Below, one piece after another: positions 54,613-64,000 of a stretch of DNA of 64,000 nt (position 1 is its first letter; each line of letters starts with the position of its first letter). The position numbers were made by a program, and so were the translations under genes. The stretch is taken from contig CM077658.1 of assembly GCA_039707465.1 (NCBI GenBank), positions 18,339,732-18,403,731 on the forward strand, given 5' to 3'. The notes under the pieces were generated by a model, which saw nothing but the letters and a program-made list of their open reading frames with translations, had not been told where the DNA came from and searched no databases. Origin of the DNA: Rhabdophis nuchalis (lineage: Eukaryota > Chordata > Lepidosauria > Squamata > Natricidae).

Positions 54613-55439
54613 CTTTTATGGCGCTAATAGGCACGATCTTTTCATTGCAAAACCCTTGGACTGCTCCGTTAGTTTTCTTTCCAGGATAATCATTACAGTC
54701 CATGTAATTAACGAAGGCTTCCAGCTGGTGGCCCACCTATGCCTTCTCCCACAAGGCATAACACTGGCCTCTTTCCTGATCCTATCAGAGTGAGAGATAT
54801 GGCTGCAGTTCATCTTAGCTACATCTTTTCCATATTCAAGAGGTCAGCACCTTCACCGCTTTCATGTCCTGTCTGCTCGTTGAATCTGCATATTTGACCA
54901 AAAACATCTCGAGTAGGAAAAAAAAAAAGCAGCGCTATAAATCCAACCTCCAGTGCCATTGTTGACTTCGACACTGACCTTGCGAAGACGTTGTGATTAA
55001 AAATGTGATCGGCCAAAATAAAACAGGCTGTCTTTAACCTCACCTTTGAAAAATTGTCTTGTTATAAAAATAGTTCTAGAAGGTTTCGTTATTTGAATTC
55101 TTTTAATGGGAAGCCGTGATCAGAAGAAGCAGCGGCCTGAGGAGGAGTTTCAATAGGAAGAAAAGAAGTGCCTGTAGCACTGGAAATCCAATAAAAAGCC
55201 CAACTGGATCAAAACTGAGTTCCTTTCCCCCCCCACCCCACTCATGTCAGAAGCACCAAAGCGCTTCTGGGTCGAAAGGATTAGTCGGTGACATCACCAT
55301 TGCTCAGGGGACACACAGTTGGGGGCTCCTTTTATGTCCCTGGAAGGAGCTGGAGAGAAGGACAGGAATGCACCCCACCCCACGGCAGCACTCGGGTCTC
55401 AAACGCAGGCTTGCTAACCTCCAACTTTGAGAGCTACCA
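54613..55439. other. No gene seen; possible SINE remnant
   Basis: 55320-55430 faintly resembles a decayed Sauria-type body and B box ('ctcgggtctcaaacgc'). The rest is unique-looking. Confidence 0.4.
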
Positions 55440-55778
55440 TGCTCCTACTCTCAGGGCTCCAAAGAGCATCCAAAAGTAAATCAGAGTCCAAGTCAAAGTA
55501 TTGCTCAAAGTTCCTATTTATTACGAGAGCCACGTTGGCACATCTGGGAAAACCTGAATCTGAAAGCTTCCAGGTTTTCCCCACCCAGTTGAAAGTTCAA
55601 GATCCTGCCCTCACACCCACAAGTCTATCCCACAGTCCAATCTCCCCCTGCCATGCTGGCAGCTTCCACCCATCCAGTTCTGGTCAGGTGCAGAGACAAA
55701 GGATGACCTCAGCTTTCTAGAAGAAATGTTGTTATGGCTACATATCATCTAACCCCATACAATCCCCCCTCCCATTTT
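55440..55778 (-). mobile_element. Probable 3' LTR with adjacent polypurine tract
   Basis: On the minus strand a purine tract (55762-55778) is followed at once by TGTATGGGG, as at the start of a 3' LTR. The element ends with CA at 55440, giving a 322-bp TG...CA LTR. A polyadenylation signal AATAAA (55517-55522, minus) lies 75 bp from its end. Upstream internal sequence cannot be recognised and no coding region was found, so class (gypsy or retroviral) is open. Confidence 0.55.
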
Positions 55779-55929
55779 CCCACAATAGAAAATACATCAT
55801 AGAATAATAGAAAGTGTGGCTTGACACCTACCTATCTCCATAATTCTCATCCAGCCATCTTGCAGATGGGAGGTACCATATAGTCCAACAATTCTGAGCA
55901 GGGGTGGGATTCTACCGGTGTTTTTCAGA

Positions 55930-56844
55930 CATGACTTTAAACACCAAACTTTCTCAGATTAAGTTTGTGGTCTCCAAGAGTCCACTGACCAGACCCAGAA
56001 TTTTCCGGCATATATTACATGGGTACATTTCCTCCTGGCCCGCCGTTGTAGCATAATCCAGTTGAAAGAGCTTTCTTGTTTGTGAAGAAGTCTGGAAGGC
56101 CAGCCTTGCGATGTTAACCTTGAAGGTAACACTGAGCACAATTTCCCGACTTTTTATAGAAAAGTTTTTGGGCTTTCCTCTCCTCCCCCCGACTCCACAG
56201 GAGCTGGTCATTCACTTGAGTTGGCTGATCTATGAAGGTTGGAAAAATCACATTGGGGCACAGCAGGTGGCTTAGAGTGAGATTGTTTGTCTGGCTTAGA
56301 CTCCAGGTCTAGTCTACCAGATGAAGAAGAAAAAAAAGGAATGAAAAGACTCTACAGAAAGCTGAGCTTTCCCGCAACAATAATAGATTGGATTCAAGAT
56401 CCTTCATGGCTCCAATTTACTCCATCACGTTGACAGTCTGATGTCCAATAAAGTCTCCCGAAACAGCTTTGTGTTGAATTAGCCCAATTATCTGTCCGTT
56501 TCAACATGGATTTTAAAGTCTAACCTCTTTCTCTTCTCTCCCTCCCCCCCATCTCAACAAAACAAAACAAAATACCCACCACAGAGAATTCACTTAAAGT
56601 TGCATTTTGCAATGATCCCTTAGCATCAATTGTTCCTCATGCAAAATAATTGCAAAATCAAAATCTCTCAAGTATCCTTGCACGTTTTTTAAAAAAAGAT
56701 TCTTTGGGTGTCCCATAGAAATAAAAATGATGATGAATTGTAGGATGCTTTCAAGACTAGCGTATTTATTCACACACACACACAAGTTTTTCACACCGTT
56801 GCAGCATCACCACAGTCACAAAGGGTTGGGCAAGGTGAAGCGCC
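55930..56844. other. No gene seen
   Basis: A MITE-B-like end (CAGGGGTGGGATTCTACC) starts near 55900 and stops at once. The rest is unique-looking, with a CA run at 56771-56783. Confidence 0.4.
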
Positions 56845-56960
56845 CCAAGATGTGAGTGATGTTGAGTCGACCACGCCCACCCAGTCACATGACCACCCAG
56901 CCACGCCTCCCCAGCTGGTCATTAGGGCAGAGAACCAGTTGTTAAATCATTATTTAACAA
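56845..56960. mobile_element. MITE-C and MITE-B fragments
   Basis: 'gtgagtgatgttgagtcgac' (C type) followed by 'cagagaaccagttgttaaat' (B type), the same mosaic order as neither full element. Confidence 0.55.
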
Positions 56961-57000
56961 TAATAAATAATTATAATAAATAATAATTATTACTATTATT

Positions 57001-57118
57001 TAAGCTGGGACACTCCAGCTCACTCCAATAGGTGGTGCTAGGGATTCGAACTGCTGAACTGGCAAGCTTTCTGATCAACAAGCTCAGTGTCTTAGCCATT
57101 GAGCCATCACGTCCCTTC
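57001..57118 (-). repeat. Sauria-type SINE head fragment
   Basis: B box on the minus strand at about 57040-57052 and A-box region near 57098. Confidence 0.75.
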
Positions 57119-57119
57119 T

Positions 57120-57215
57120 AGACATACTAGACTAGACATAAGCAGTTCCTGCAACCGTTCTAACCTTCAGCTCCTCCCTCTTTTTCACTCTTCTCTGCAC
57201 TCTTTCCAGAGTCTT
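57120..57215 (-). repeat. CR1 ORF2-region fragment
   Basis: 'cagttcctgcaaccgttc' and 'tctctgcactctttccagag' match 12965-13050, with an internal deletion. Confidence 0.7.
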
Positions 57216-57604
57216 CTTTAAGAGAAGGTTTGCTTCTTGACTTGAAATAAAATCCCTTTATTTCATCTCCATTTTTTCTTGTCAAATGATTTACCAAACA
57301 TGGTCATTTTAGCGACTTTAGACAACACGTTTTCCCCTCCACATGTTCTATTGTCTATTGTAGCTTTACTGCTTCTTCACCCTATGGACTACTTACCAAT
57401 ATCAGCAAAGCAATTAAGTATAGTGCTCAAGAAATGCCAGAGGCATTACACTGTCTGGATGGGACTCTCAGCCCAATTATTTCCAGCTAGTTGCAAACTA
57501 CTAAGAATGGGCTGTACTTCATGATAACTTCTGTTCTGTTCCCAGTGATTAAAAATCAAGCGCGCTGCAGCCACAGACCACAGAACTTAAACAATTAAAA
57601 CTTT
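57216..57604. other. No gene seen; upstream flank of ribozyme repeat
   Basis: 57540-57604 probably belongs to the hammerhead-bearing repeat. 57220-57530 is unrecognised. Confidence 0.35.
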
Positions 57605-57653
57605 CCACTTGCACTGATGATGTTACCTAGTTTGGGTAATGAAACGTCTACAG
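57605..57653 (+). ncRNA. Hammerhead ribozyme motif, near intact
   Basis: The conserved core is complete: CTGATGA (57614-57620), GAAA (57641-57644) and cleavage triplet GTC (57646-57648). Stem II is perfect over 6 bp (GTTACC 57622-57627 with GGTAAT 57635-57640, one G-U pair, 7-nt loop). Stem III is the minimal A-U plus C-G with no loop. Stem I pairs CTTGCA (57608-57613) with the six bases after the cleavage site, with one C-A mismatch, a wobble and, beyond the MITE junction, one lost pair. Hammerheads cut their own RNA. This minimal type is known from Penelope-like elements and is thought to act best as a dimer, which fits the tandem copy at 57880-57926. Found by eye, not by covariance search. 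Confidence 0.7.
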
Positions 57654-57788
57654 CAGGGGTGTCCAAACTTGGGAACTTTAAGAGTTGTGGACTTCAACTC
57701 CCAGAATTCCCCAGCCAGCCATGGCGGCTGGGGAATTCTGGGAGTTGAAGTCCACAACTCTTAAAGTTCCCAAGTTTGGACATCCCTG
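57654..57788. mobile_element. Palindromic MITE-E inserted at the ribozyme cleavage site
   Basis: 135 bp, almost a perfect palindrome (CAGGGGTGTCCAAACTTGGG and its complement, with 'aattccccagcc' arms meeting near 57721). Flanks gtctacag (57646-57653) and atctacag (57789-57796) match 7/8. Confidence 0.9.
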
Positions 57789-57879
57789 ATCTACAGGAAA
57801 ACAACCAAGTTCAGAGAGCACCAAGGACTCCACTGTCCTCTTCCTCTTCTTCCTCCTCTCTGCAAATCCCAATTCCCTT

Positions 57880-57926
57880 CTAGCATTGATGCAGTTACCT
57901 AGTTGGGTAATGAAATGCCTGCAAGG
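57880..57926 (+). ncRNA. Second, decayed hammerhead motif
   Basis: Tandem relative of 57605-57653. It keeps stem II (GTTACC and GGTAAT, 57893-57910) and GAAA (57912-57915), but the first core block reads TTGATGC and the cleavage triplet GCC. These changes should abolish cleavage. Both motifs are followed by 'ttcagagagcac' (57810 and 57934). Confidence 0.65.
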
Positions 57927-57986
57927 AAACAAGTTCAGAGAGCACTAAGAATCCTTCAAATTTTCAATCACTAGAATTCTTTATTG

Positions 57987-58359
57987 CAGGTCATCCTTGA
58001 TTTACAACTCTTCATTGATTTTTTTTTCCACTTAAAAAATGACTTATGACTGTTTTTTCATGCTGTTGCAGCATTCCCGTGGTCAAGTGATCAAGATTTC
58101 AGTTGCTTGGCAACTGGCATGTACTTATGACTGTTCCAGTGTCCTGAGGTCATGTGATCCCTTTTGAGATCTTCTGACAAGCAAAGTCAACAGGGAAGGC
58201 AGAGTCACTTAACAACCGCGTGGCTAACTCAACAACAGCAGTGATTCACTTAACAACTCTGGTCAGAAAGGTTGTATAATGGGGCATAATTCATTTCAAA
58301 ACTATCTCACTTAGCAACAGAAATTTTGGGCTCAGTTGTCATAATTCAAGGACTACCTG
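57987..58359 (+). mobile_element. MITE-A, uninterrupted
   Basis: Left end CAGGTCATCCTTGATTTAC and right end 'aattcaaggactacctg'. The reference copy for the nested examples. Possible flanking attcttta/attcttca duplication if 3 extra bases belong to the left end. No ORF. Confidence 0.82.
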
Positions 58360-58951
58360 TATTCTTCAGCCAAAGAGCGTCGTTCCTCCTTTGAAGCAAA
58401 TTTGGTGTCTACTATGAATGAATTTAATCTAAATTTGTTTGATCGAACAGCGTGATTATACAATAGCCATTTCTTTTTTCCCCCACTGCCCAATTGAAAT
58501 ATCACTCTCTTCAGCAAACGGCTTAGAAATTAATTCAATTTGCATCAGAATGTGTATTTATCTCATTTTACATTTTCTAGCCAAACCTATGAACTCAAAT
58601 CTTAATTATCCTGTGCAATTTACCCTTGACTGAATTTTGCAAAGCATTTCAACCATTTTGGGGGGCAAATTGTTCATGAAATTATGTCATGAGAATAACA
58701 TACAAGTATTGATCAATGAGCAAAATAAATTCTGAGCGCAAAACCATGTACAAAACGTGCATTAGATCAGGGGAAATTGTTTTTGAAGCCTAAATAAGGC
58801 AAAATTGAAATAAAAATCTGTAGGTTTGAAGACATTTGTGCCGAAATACACTGAAACGTTAAAAACAACCAGGAGCTTCCAGTCCCAATTATGTTATAAG
58901 TCAAGGACTATCTCTGTTAAATGTATTTTGAGCATACAAGCTGATCTACAT
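58360..58951. other. No gene seen; MITE-A end at 58885-58917
   Basis: 'ataagtcaaggactatct' is a MITE-A right end. The rest is AT-rich and unique-looking. Confidence 0.4.
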
Positions 58952-59142
58952 TTTGTTGTTATTGTTAGTTGCGAAGTCATGTCCGACCCATCGCGACCCC
59001 ATGGACCATGTTCCTTCAGGCCTTCCTGTCCTCTACCATCCTCTGGAGTCCATTGAAGCTCACGCCGACTGCTTTGGTGACTCCATCCAGCCACCTCCTT
59101 CTCTGTCATCCCGTTCTTTTGCTCTCAATCGTTCCCAGCATT
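58952..59142 (-). repeat. BovB LINE 3'-end fragment
   Basis: 'ttgttagttgcgaagtcatg' to 'ctctcaatcgttcccagcat', collinear with 24663-25160. 5' truncated at ~190 bp. Confidence 0.8.
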
Positions 59143-59844
59143 TGGGTTGATATTTGCTATTTTAGTTGTTGAGAACTGGGAGGAATAATTGGAAATTTAT
59201 GCTCTATCTCATTACGTATACAGTGACCATAAAATGGTGCTAAGAACTCAGATGCAGCAGATATAAAAGCATGCCAAGGTGATCTTTGAGTTTTCTGCTT
59301 TTCAAGGCCATAAACCCAACAGGAATACCCTATGTACATAAGACAAAAGATGAATCGGAAGGAAGGAAGGCTAGGAAAATCCACGTACGCTCCAATTCTG
59401 AAACTAATTTGAGCGCTTCTCCAAGTTGAGCCGGCAATCAGGTGAAATGGAAGATAGGTCACTGCAAATCTACAGAACAATAAAATCATTATACAGGAGA
59501 AATTTACTCATCTGTATGCACAAGACCCGAGTGGAAAACACTTTACTTCCCTCTCCAAGTCTGTTTCCTGAATTATCTCAATAAATGGGTACTGCCTCTC
59601 TATCTGCTCCTACTCTTAGCATGCTCTCCATTGATTGATGTCTCAGAGCCATAAACAAGTCAATATTAACACCCAGTGGTTGACAAAAAGCAAATTGGTT
59701 CGTTTAAGCAATTGGTGGTTCTCCAAATTTTGCAGCGGTAGACTGATTTTTAACACGGATTGTCTGCTCTCTTTCAGAGCAAGTCACGGTTGCCAATTTC
59801 TACTTTCTGTTGGCCATGACATCTCTCCTAGTCAACTTCCCTCT
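59143..59844. other. No gene seen
   Basis: Unique-looking DNA. The minus frame at 59157-59489 (110 codons) has no recognisable motif. Confidence 0.4.
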
Positions 59845-60470
59845 TGTCGTGGCCTGTCAGCTGCCAGCCCCTCCAGCAGCTGAATCAGAGGAGGAGGAGG
59901 AGGAGGCGTGGGAGTCAGAGTCACCACCAGGGCAACCTGAGAGCTCCGAAGGGGAAGAGGGAATGGAGCTGGCAGAGACAGAGGAGGAGCCTGGGCCATC
60001 CATCAGCTTTCAGGTGGAGAGTCAACAGCCCCAGGCCTGGAGGTGGCTGATGAAGAAGAGGAGGAACAGCTACACTCACTGCCTGATGTGCAAATGCACA
60101 GAAGGCAGAAGAGAGGAGAGCAGTGGAAATCCATGGGCTGATCTTTGGGATGGAAGAGCCACTGCTGCTAGCAAAGCCCCACCCAAGCACTGGGGATAAA
60201 AGGCAGGGGGCTGAGATGAATAGGTGTGGCAGATAACTATTCATCTTCCAGTTGGCTGGACTTGTTAGCCTGTGAGAGAAACTTTTTGTGAGGGCTCCTG
60301 TACTTGTAATAATCTTTTGAGTTGACGTCAGAGAGTTTGTCATGTTTGAGGAGCTGGGTCAAAACACCTCTCCTTTCCCAACACATACAGTACAGTATAT
60401 TGTTGTGCGTCTTTATGCCTGGGTGTGTTCTCTATCCCATTTCTATACAATTATCCCATTTTCCCCCAGG
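59845..60470 (+). mobile_element. Second LTR-like family with acidic ORF and TATA box
   Basis: Starts TGTCGTGGCCTG. A frame encodes AAESEEEEEEAWESESPPGQ, more acidic residues, then, in a shifted frame, a Leu-Pro-Asp-Val and basic stretch. A TATA-like GGATAAAAGG lies at 60194-60203, followed by a transcribed-looking leader. The order mirrors the TGTTGTGGCC family but the sequence differs. Probably an LTR whose 5' part encodes the end of an upstream polyprotein. The 3' boundary is unclear. Confidence 0.45.
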
Positions 60471-60554
60471 AATGCCATTAAACACACAAAAAAACCCCTC
60501 TTTAAAAATCTAAGGATGTCCCAGGTCATTCCATTTATCTTTGGGATCAAGAAA

Positions 60555-61125
60555 TGAAACAAAAGAGGAGGGCAACCAGAATGATTAGTGGGCTGGAACA
60601 CCTTCCTTACCATCTGAGGCTGCAACGGCTGGGCCTCTTCACTGTAGAACGACGGCGCCTGAGAGGTGACCTGATTGAAGTCTATCAAATGATGCACGGT
60701 GTGGACAAAGTAGAAAAGGAAAAACTGTTTTCCTTATCGCACGACACTAGAACTAGGGGGAACTCCATGAAACTTTTGATAACTAGACCTCAAACAAATA
60801 AGAGGAAGTTTCCCCAGAGGATCACTGGTCTATGGAACTCCCTGCCAGAAGAAGTGGTGCCTCAACACCTTTAAGAAAGGATTTGATGAGTTCATGGAGA
60901 ACAAGGGTATCCATGGCTATCATTATGGATGCCTAAGGACACCCTCCGGGTTGGAGAGATAGGCAGGATATCTCTCAAGGCCATTTGCAGGGAATCACAA
61001 GCAGGTGAAGACATCTGCTTGGGAAGACCCTGAAGCAAATGGGGAGCCACTGTGGGAGACAGAAGGCTGGACTGGATGGGCTGTGGCCTGTTCCAGCAAG
61101 GCTCTTCTTATGTTCTTATGTTCTA
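60555..61125 (+). pseudogene. CR1-superfamily LINE ORF2 tail and 3' UTR
   Basis: A plus-strand frame (60554-60874) encodes QKRRATRMISGLEHLPYHLR, then RRRLRGDLIEVYQMMHG and LWNSLPEEVV, the C-terminal domain of a CR1-superfamily LINE polyprotein. It then stops, and the 3' UTR ends 'ctggactggatgggctgtgg' with the octamer tail TTCTTATG repeated (61105-61125). This is a different CR1 lineage from the ATTCT-tailed copies. About 105 of ~900 residues remain. Confidence 0.8.
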
Positions 61126-61351
61126 ATCACAAACTGACCAATTTATCTTCTTACTATTTCACTTTGAGTCTACAGCTCCAAATTATCCAGGAATGTATTC
61201 TGTCACCCCTAGCTTCTACTCTATGTGATGCCAAATGGAGTTGTGTAATCTAAGGAAGTGAAGGTTTACAGGTTAGATCTAAGTAGGCCGTGGATCACAT
61301 CCGGCCCCCAGGCCTTGAGTTTGATACTCCTGCTCTACATGATGTCCACAT
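61126..61351. mobile_element. MITE-C right-end fragment in unique DNA
   Basis: 61285-61335: 'cggcccccaggccttgagtt' and 'gagtttgatactcctg', the MITE-C terminus. Before it nothing is recognised. Confidence 0.6.
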
Positions 61352-61636
61352 CAGAGGTGGGATTCAGCCAGTTCTGACAGGTTCTGGAGAACCGGTAGCA
61401 AAAATTTTGAGTAGTTCTGAGAACCAGCAAATAGGCTGGCCCCGCCCCTGCTGCCTCCCAGCTGATCTTCTTCTGTTGCCCTGAACAGGAAAACGGAGCT
61501 GGAAAGCAGGTTAGTGAGGTGGGGAGGGAATGGGGATTTTGCAGTCACCTTCCCCTGCCACGCCCATCAAGCCACATCATGCCTACCAAGCCACACCCAC
61601 AGAACCAGTAGTAAAAAAAGTTGAATCCCACCACTG
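61352..61636 (+). mobile_element. hAT-type MITE-B, perfect target-site duplication
   Basis: Starts CAGAGGTGGGATTCAGCC and ends 'agttgaatcccaccactg'. Flanks gtccacat on both sides (61344-61351, 61637-61644). A small internal insert relative to 9606-9851 near 61455-61520. Confidence 0.93.
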
Positions 61637-61644
61637 GTCCACAT

Positions 61645-63092
61645 ACAGCACGTTTTGATCAGTAATTGCTGAATCACCTGAATGGCATGTAAAGTAAAAA
61701 GGAAGAATGCACATAGCGAATATAAAATTTGTCTTTCCGGGTCCCTCTGTGGAATTCTCTATCCAAAACCTTCTGGATTTTGAGCAGAACACATGCTCCA
61801 ATTAACAACAAGTGCTAGGAATATTTTCTCCTTGTTTCCTACTAGGTCAACAATGTTCCTCTAGCATTAATCTCTACAGTAAGCTCATTTTCAGGAGGTG
61901 CAAGACAAATCACCTGGCCAAAACTCTACGAAGCCATAGGTAGCCGTCATGCTTCGCAGCAGCCGCTCTTTCATTTTGCTAAGAGTGGGACTGCTTCAAA
62001 TTCTCTGTGTTCTTCCTCATCCACTTCTTTCAAAGACCCAAGAGAAGAAGGGGAAAATGAAAGCAAGGAAGAAAACCAAAACCAAAGCCAAACAAAAGGT
62101 GTCTTGATGTATGAGACAACAAATAAATTAATGATGAGATTGGGGGGTTATCAAAACAGCAGAAAGACCATCTCCTGTCTTGGGCAGATAGAACGATCAA
62201 GTCATCTAGGCTGGTTTTATTGGCGTCCCAGCTATTAGTTTCATGGATCCCACCAAGAGATTATTTAAAAAAAAGGAAAGGCAGATCTTCCCAGCCTTCT
62301 GAAAAAAGAAGGAAGGGCAGAGATGCAGGTGAACCTTACCTTTAAGAAAGATCTTCAGAAACTACTTTAAAACAAAGTGACAACATAGGGAGAAGCATCA
62401 TACCAGAAAGAGAGAGAGAGAGAGATGGAACTCAAAACAGGTTGAAGGCAAGCAAACAGGGGCAGTTAAGGTATATGGTTTCACCCATTAAAAATCCCCC
62501 GAGGTCATTCTGCCTTTCTGGCCAATCTGTTTTCCTGCGAGATCAGCTTCTCCTGGAAAGCACAAAAGTACTTTATGGGGAAGGAAGAGGCATAAGGAGA
62601 GACAAAAGCCATAACCGTTAAAATGTCGGTCGGTTGACAATGTGCAAGCTGCAGCCAACCATCGCTGGCTGGTAGGAGAAAGTCATCCTCTCCATTAACG
62701 TATCGAAATCCCCTGAAGACCAGACATTGTTATTTACTGCTTTTTTAAAAGTCTTCCTCCTGTGAGTAGTTTGGAAGACCAGGCCTCTCCCTCCCTCCCT
62801 TATTGTAATGTTTTATTTATGAATGAATTAGTAACTCTTTGGAACTTCATTAAACACCATCCTAAGGGACCGACTAAGTGTAGCCTATTAAATTATTATT
62901 CCCAGACATCTCTCCAATTTAGACTTAATGAGCCATCATGGGTGGAGGAAAAAGGATTGTTTAAATGGCAGCAAAATCAGAAATCGGACCAGTTTGGCCA
63001 TAGACGATCGCAAGCCAACAGTTCGGATGATTTCAGAATCTATCAAAACCAACAATATGAACTTCATTGATATACAATCCCAAAGTTGTTTG
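61645..63092. other. Repeat-poor unique DNA
   Basis: Longest stretch in the window without a recognised transposon. A GA run lies at 62407-62426. Some parts (62480-62760, 62870-63060) have a texture like conserved non-coding DNA. No convincing exon. The frame 62762-63070 has no known domain. Confidence 0.4.
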
Positions 63093-63256
63093 TTGAATGA
63101 AAGAATGAAGGAATGAAGGACGGGTGACTGGCTAAACTGAAATAAATAAATAAATGAATAAATAAGGAAGAAAGAGAGGGAGGGAGAGAGGGAGGGAGGG
63201 AGGGAGGAAGGAAGGAAGGAAGGAAGGAAGGAAGGAAGGAAGGAAGGAAGGAAGGG
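63093..63256 (+). repeat. Compound (GAAT)(AAAT)(GGGA)(GGAA)n array
   Basis: AATGAAGG units, then AAAT/GAAT units (63138-63165), a GGGA block, then about 15 GGAA units. Confidence 0.94.
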
Positions 63257-64000
63257 CTGTCAGATGCCACCTGATGCGTGCTTGTGTTTCCTTACTATCT
63301 CACAAGCTTTGCCATACCTTCTGGACCTCAAGTTGCATGAAGGAACAGCATAGCCTTCCCGGCTTACTTTATTCTTTCTAGGTAGGTGAGCATACATCCA
63401 AACTACGTGCTCATCACACGTCCATTTCCATTTTTCTATTTTTCATTGCCCACTAAAAACAAATCAGCCCGATCTCACAAGCCAACACTGGCCAATATGT
63501 CCGCAAATATGTCTCAATCGTGTGTGTCCCATCAAGCCAGTCCCTTAATGTAGCCCTCGCCCCCATTTGCTGTCCTACATTTCTCAACTTTGGGACGGTT
63601 TGATGGTGGAAATTTATAGGGATGCGCCAATTTGGCTGCAAGCTGAGCCAGCTTTACGAGCACAAAAGCCAAGCAAAGCAAAAGAGGAAACAGGCAAGAC
63701 CCAGCTTCTAAGTCGTAATGTCATAAACGGTCTTCCACTAATGGCCTCTGTTTTTACCAACCCCCAATATATCACAATTACTTTGCTCTTTTGGTTGAAA
63801 CAACGCTGTCGCTGTACAGCACCGATTTGCACTTACCGCTGCTGAAAATGGCCTCATTTGTTGCCTTGCAGAAGATACCTAGGTTACATTTTGACTGGGA
63901 TGTAACTCAGAAAGGGAAAAGGGAGCTCAATGGTTTATTTATAGATCATCCAGCTACTGATATATCTCTTAAACAGTCATACCTGTTAAGGTACCCAAGA
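63257..64000. other. No gene seen
   Basis: Unique-looking DNA to the window edge. Overlapping frames at 63567-63845 and 63614-63832 lie on opposite strands and have no recognisable domain. Confidence 0.4.

Noticed and set aside
57279..57524. 81-codon ORF upstream of the ribozyme as a linked gene
   Set aside because: No reverse transcriptase or GIY-YIG motif is visible. Composition is not coding-like.
59821..60199. 129-codon ORF with acidic stretch as a host protein
   Set aside because: Its architecture repeats that of an interspersed LTR-like family and a TATA-like promoter follows it directly, so it is treated as a mobile-element segment.

Overview
The window looks like non-coding vertebrate nuclear DNA, most likely from a squamate reptile and probably a snake. 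The evidence is the repeat set: CR1 LINE 3' ends, RTE-BovB LINE fragments, tRNA-derived SINEs that match the known Sauria SINE layout with a BovB-like tail, many hAT-type MITEs, and very dense microsatellites, including pentanucleotide arrays attached to CR1 tails (a known snake trait). No bacterial or organellar features are present. I found no convincing host protein-coding exon, tRNA or rRNA gene. The longest open frames are microsatellite artefacts (Ile, Ser, Lys, Glu or Pro/Leu runs) or decayed retrotransposon ORF ends. The window is best read as a gene desert or one very long intron.

Layout. 0-9 kb: CR1 and L2-like LINE remnants, (TTTC), (ATT), (AGAGT), (CTTC), (TC)/(CA) arrays, and a promoter-bearing LTR-like repeat split by a hAT MITE. 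9-16 kb: MITEs, a second LTR-like copy, a CR1 with a C-terminal ORF2 remnant, a 230-bp trinucleotide array, and a Ty3/gypsy integrase pseudogene hit by a MITE. 16-25 kb: a SINE body tandemly repeated with a 190-bp period, a complete Sauria SINE, and a 413-bp fold-back repeat. 25-33 kb: BovB and CR1 fragments and a 550-bp polypyrimidine tract. 33-40 kb: nested MITEs and an AT-rich unique block. 40-52 kb: L2-like LINE with an (ATT) tail, palindromic MITEs, BovB, and a CR1 inserted head-on into another CR1. 51.6-52.6 kb: a MITE carrying two other MITEs. 53-64 kb: SINEs, an LTR with an adjacent polypurine tract, a pair of tandem hammerhead-ribozyme motifs, an acidic-ORF LTR-like repeat, and a LINE ORF2 end.

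The most notable find is at 57605-57926. A near-complete hammerhead self-cleaving ribozyme (all core blocks, a perfect 6-bp stem II, a mostly paired stem I and a minimal stem III) is followed about 125-130 bp later (insert excluded) by a decayed tandem copy. A palindromic MITE has inserted at the cleavage site. Hammerheads of this minimal kind are known from Penelope-like retroelements.

MITE family names A-F and fold-back family G are local labels. A: ends CAGGTAGTCC. B: ends CAGTGGTGGGATTC. C: ends CAGAGGTGTCAAAC. D: starts CAGGGCCGTATTAA. E: ends CAGGGATGTCCAAAC, largely palindromic. F: ends near CGTGATGGCGAACC. Many show 8-bp target-site duplications visible by eye. Repeat boundaries for decayed copies are approximate, because everything was read without alignment software.
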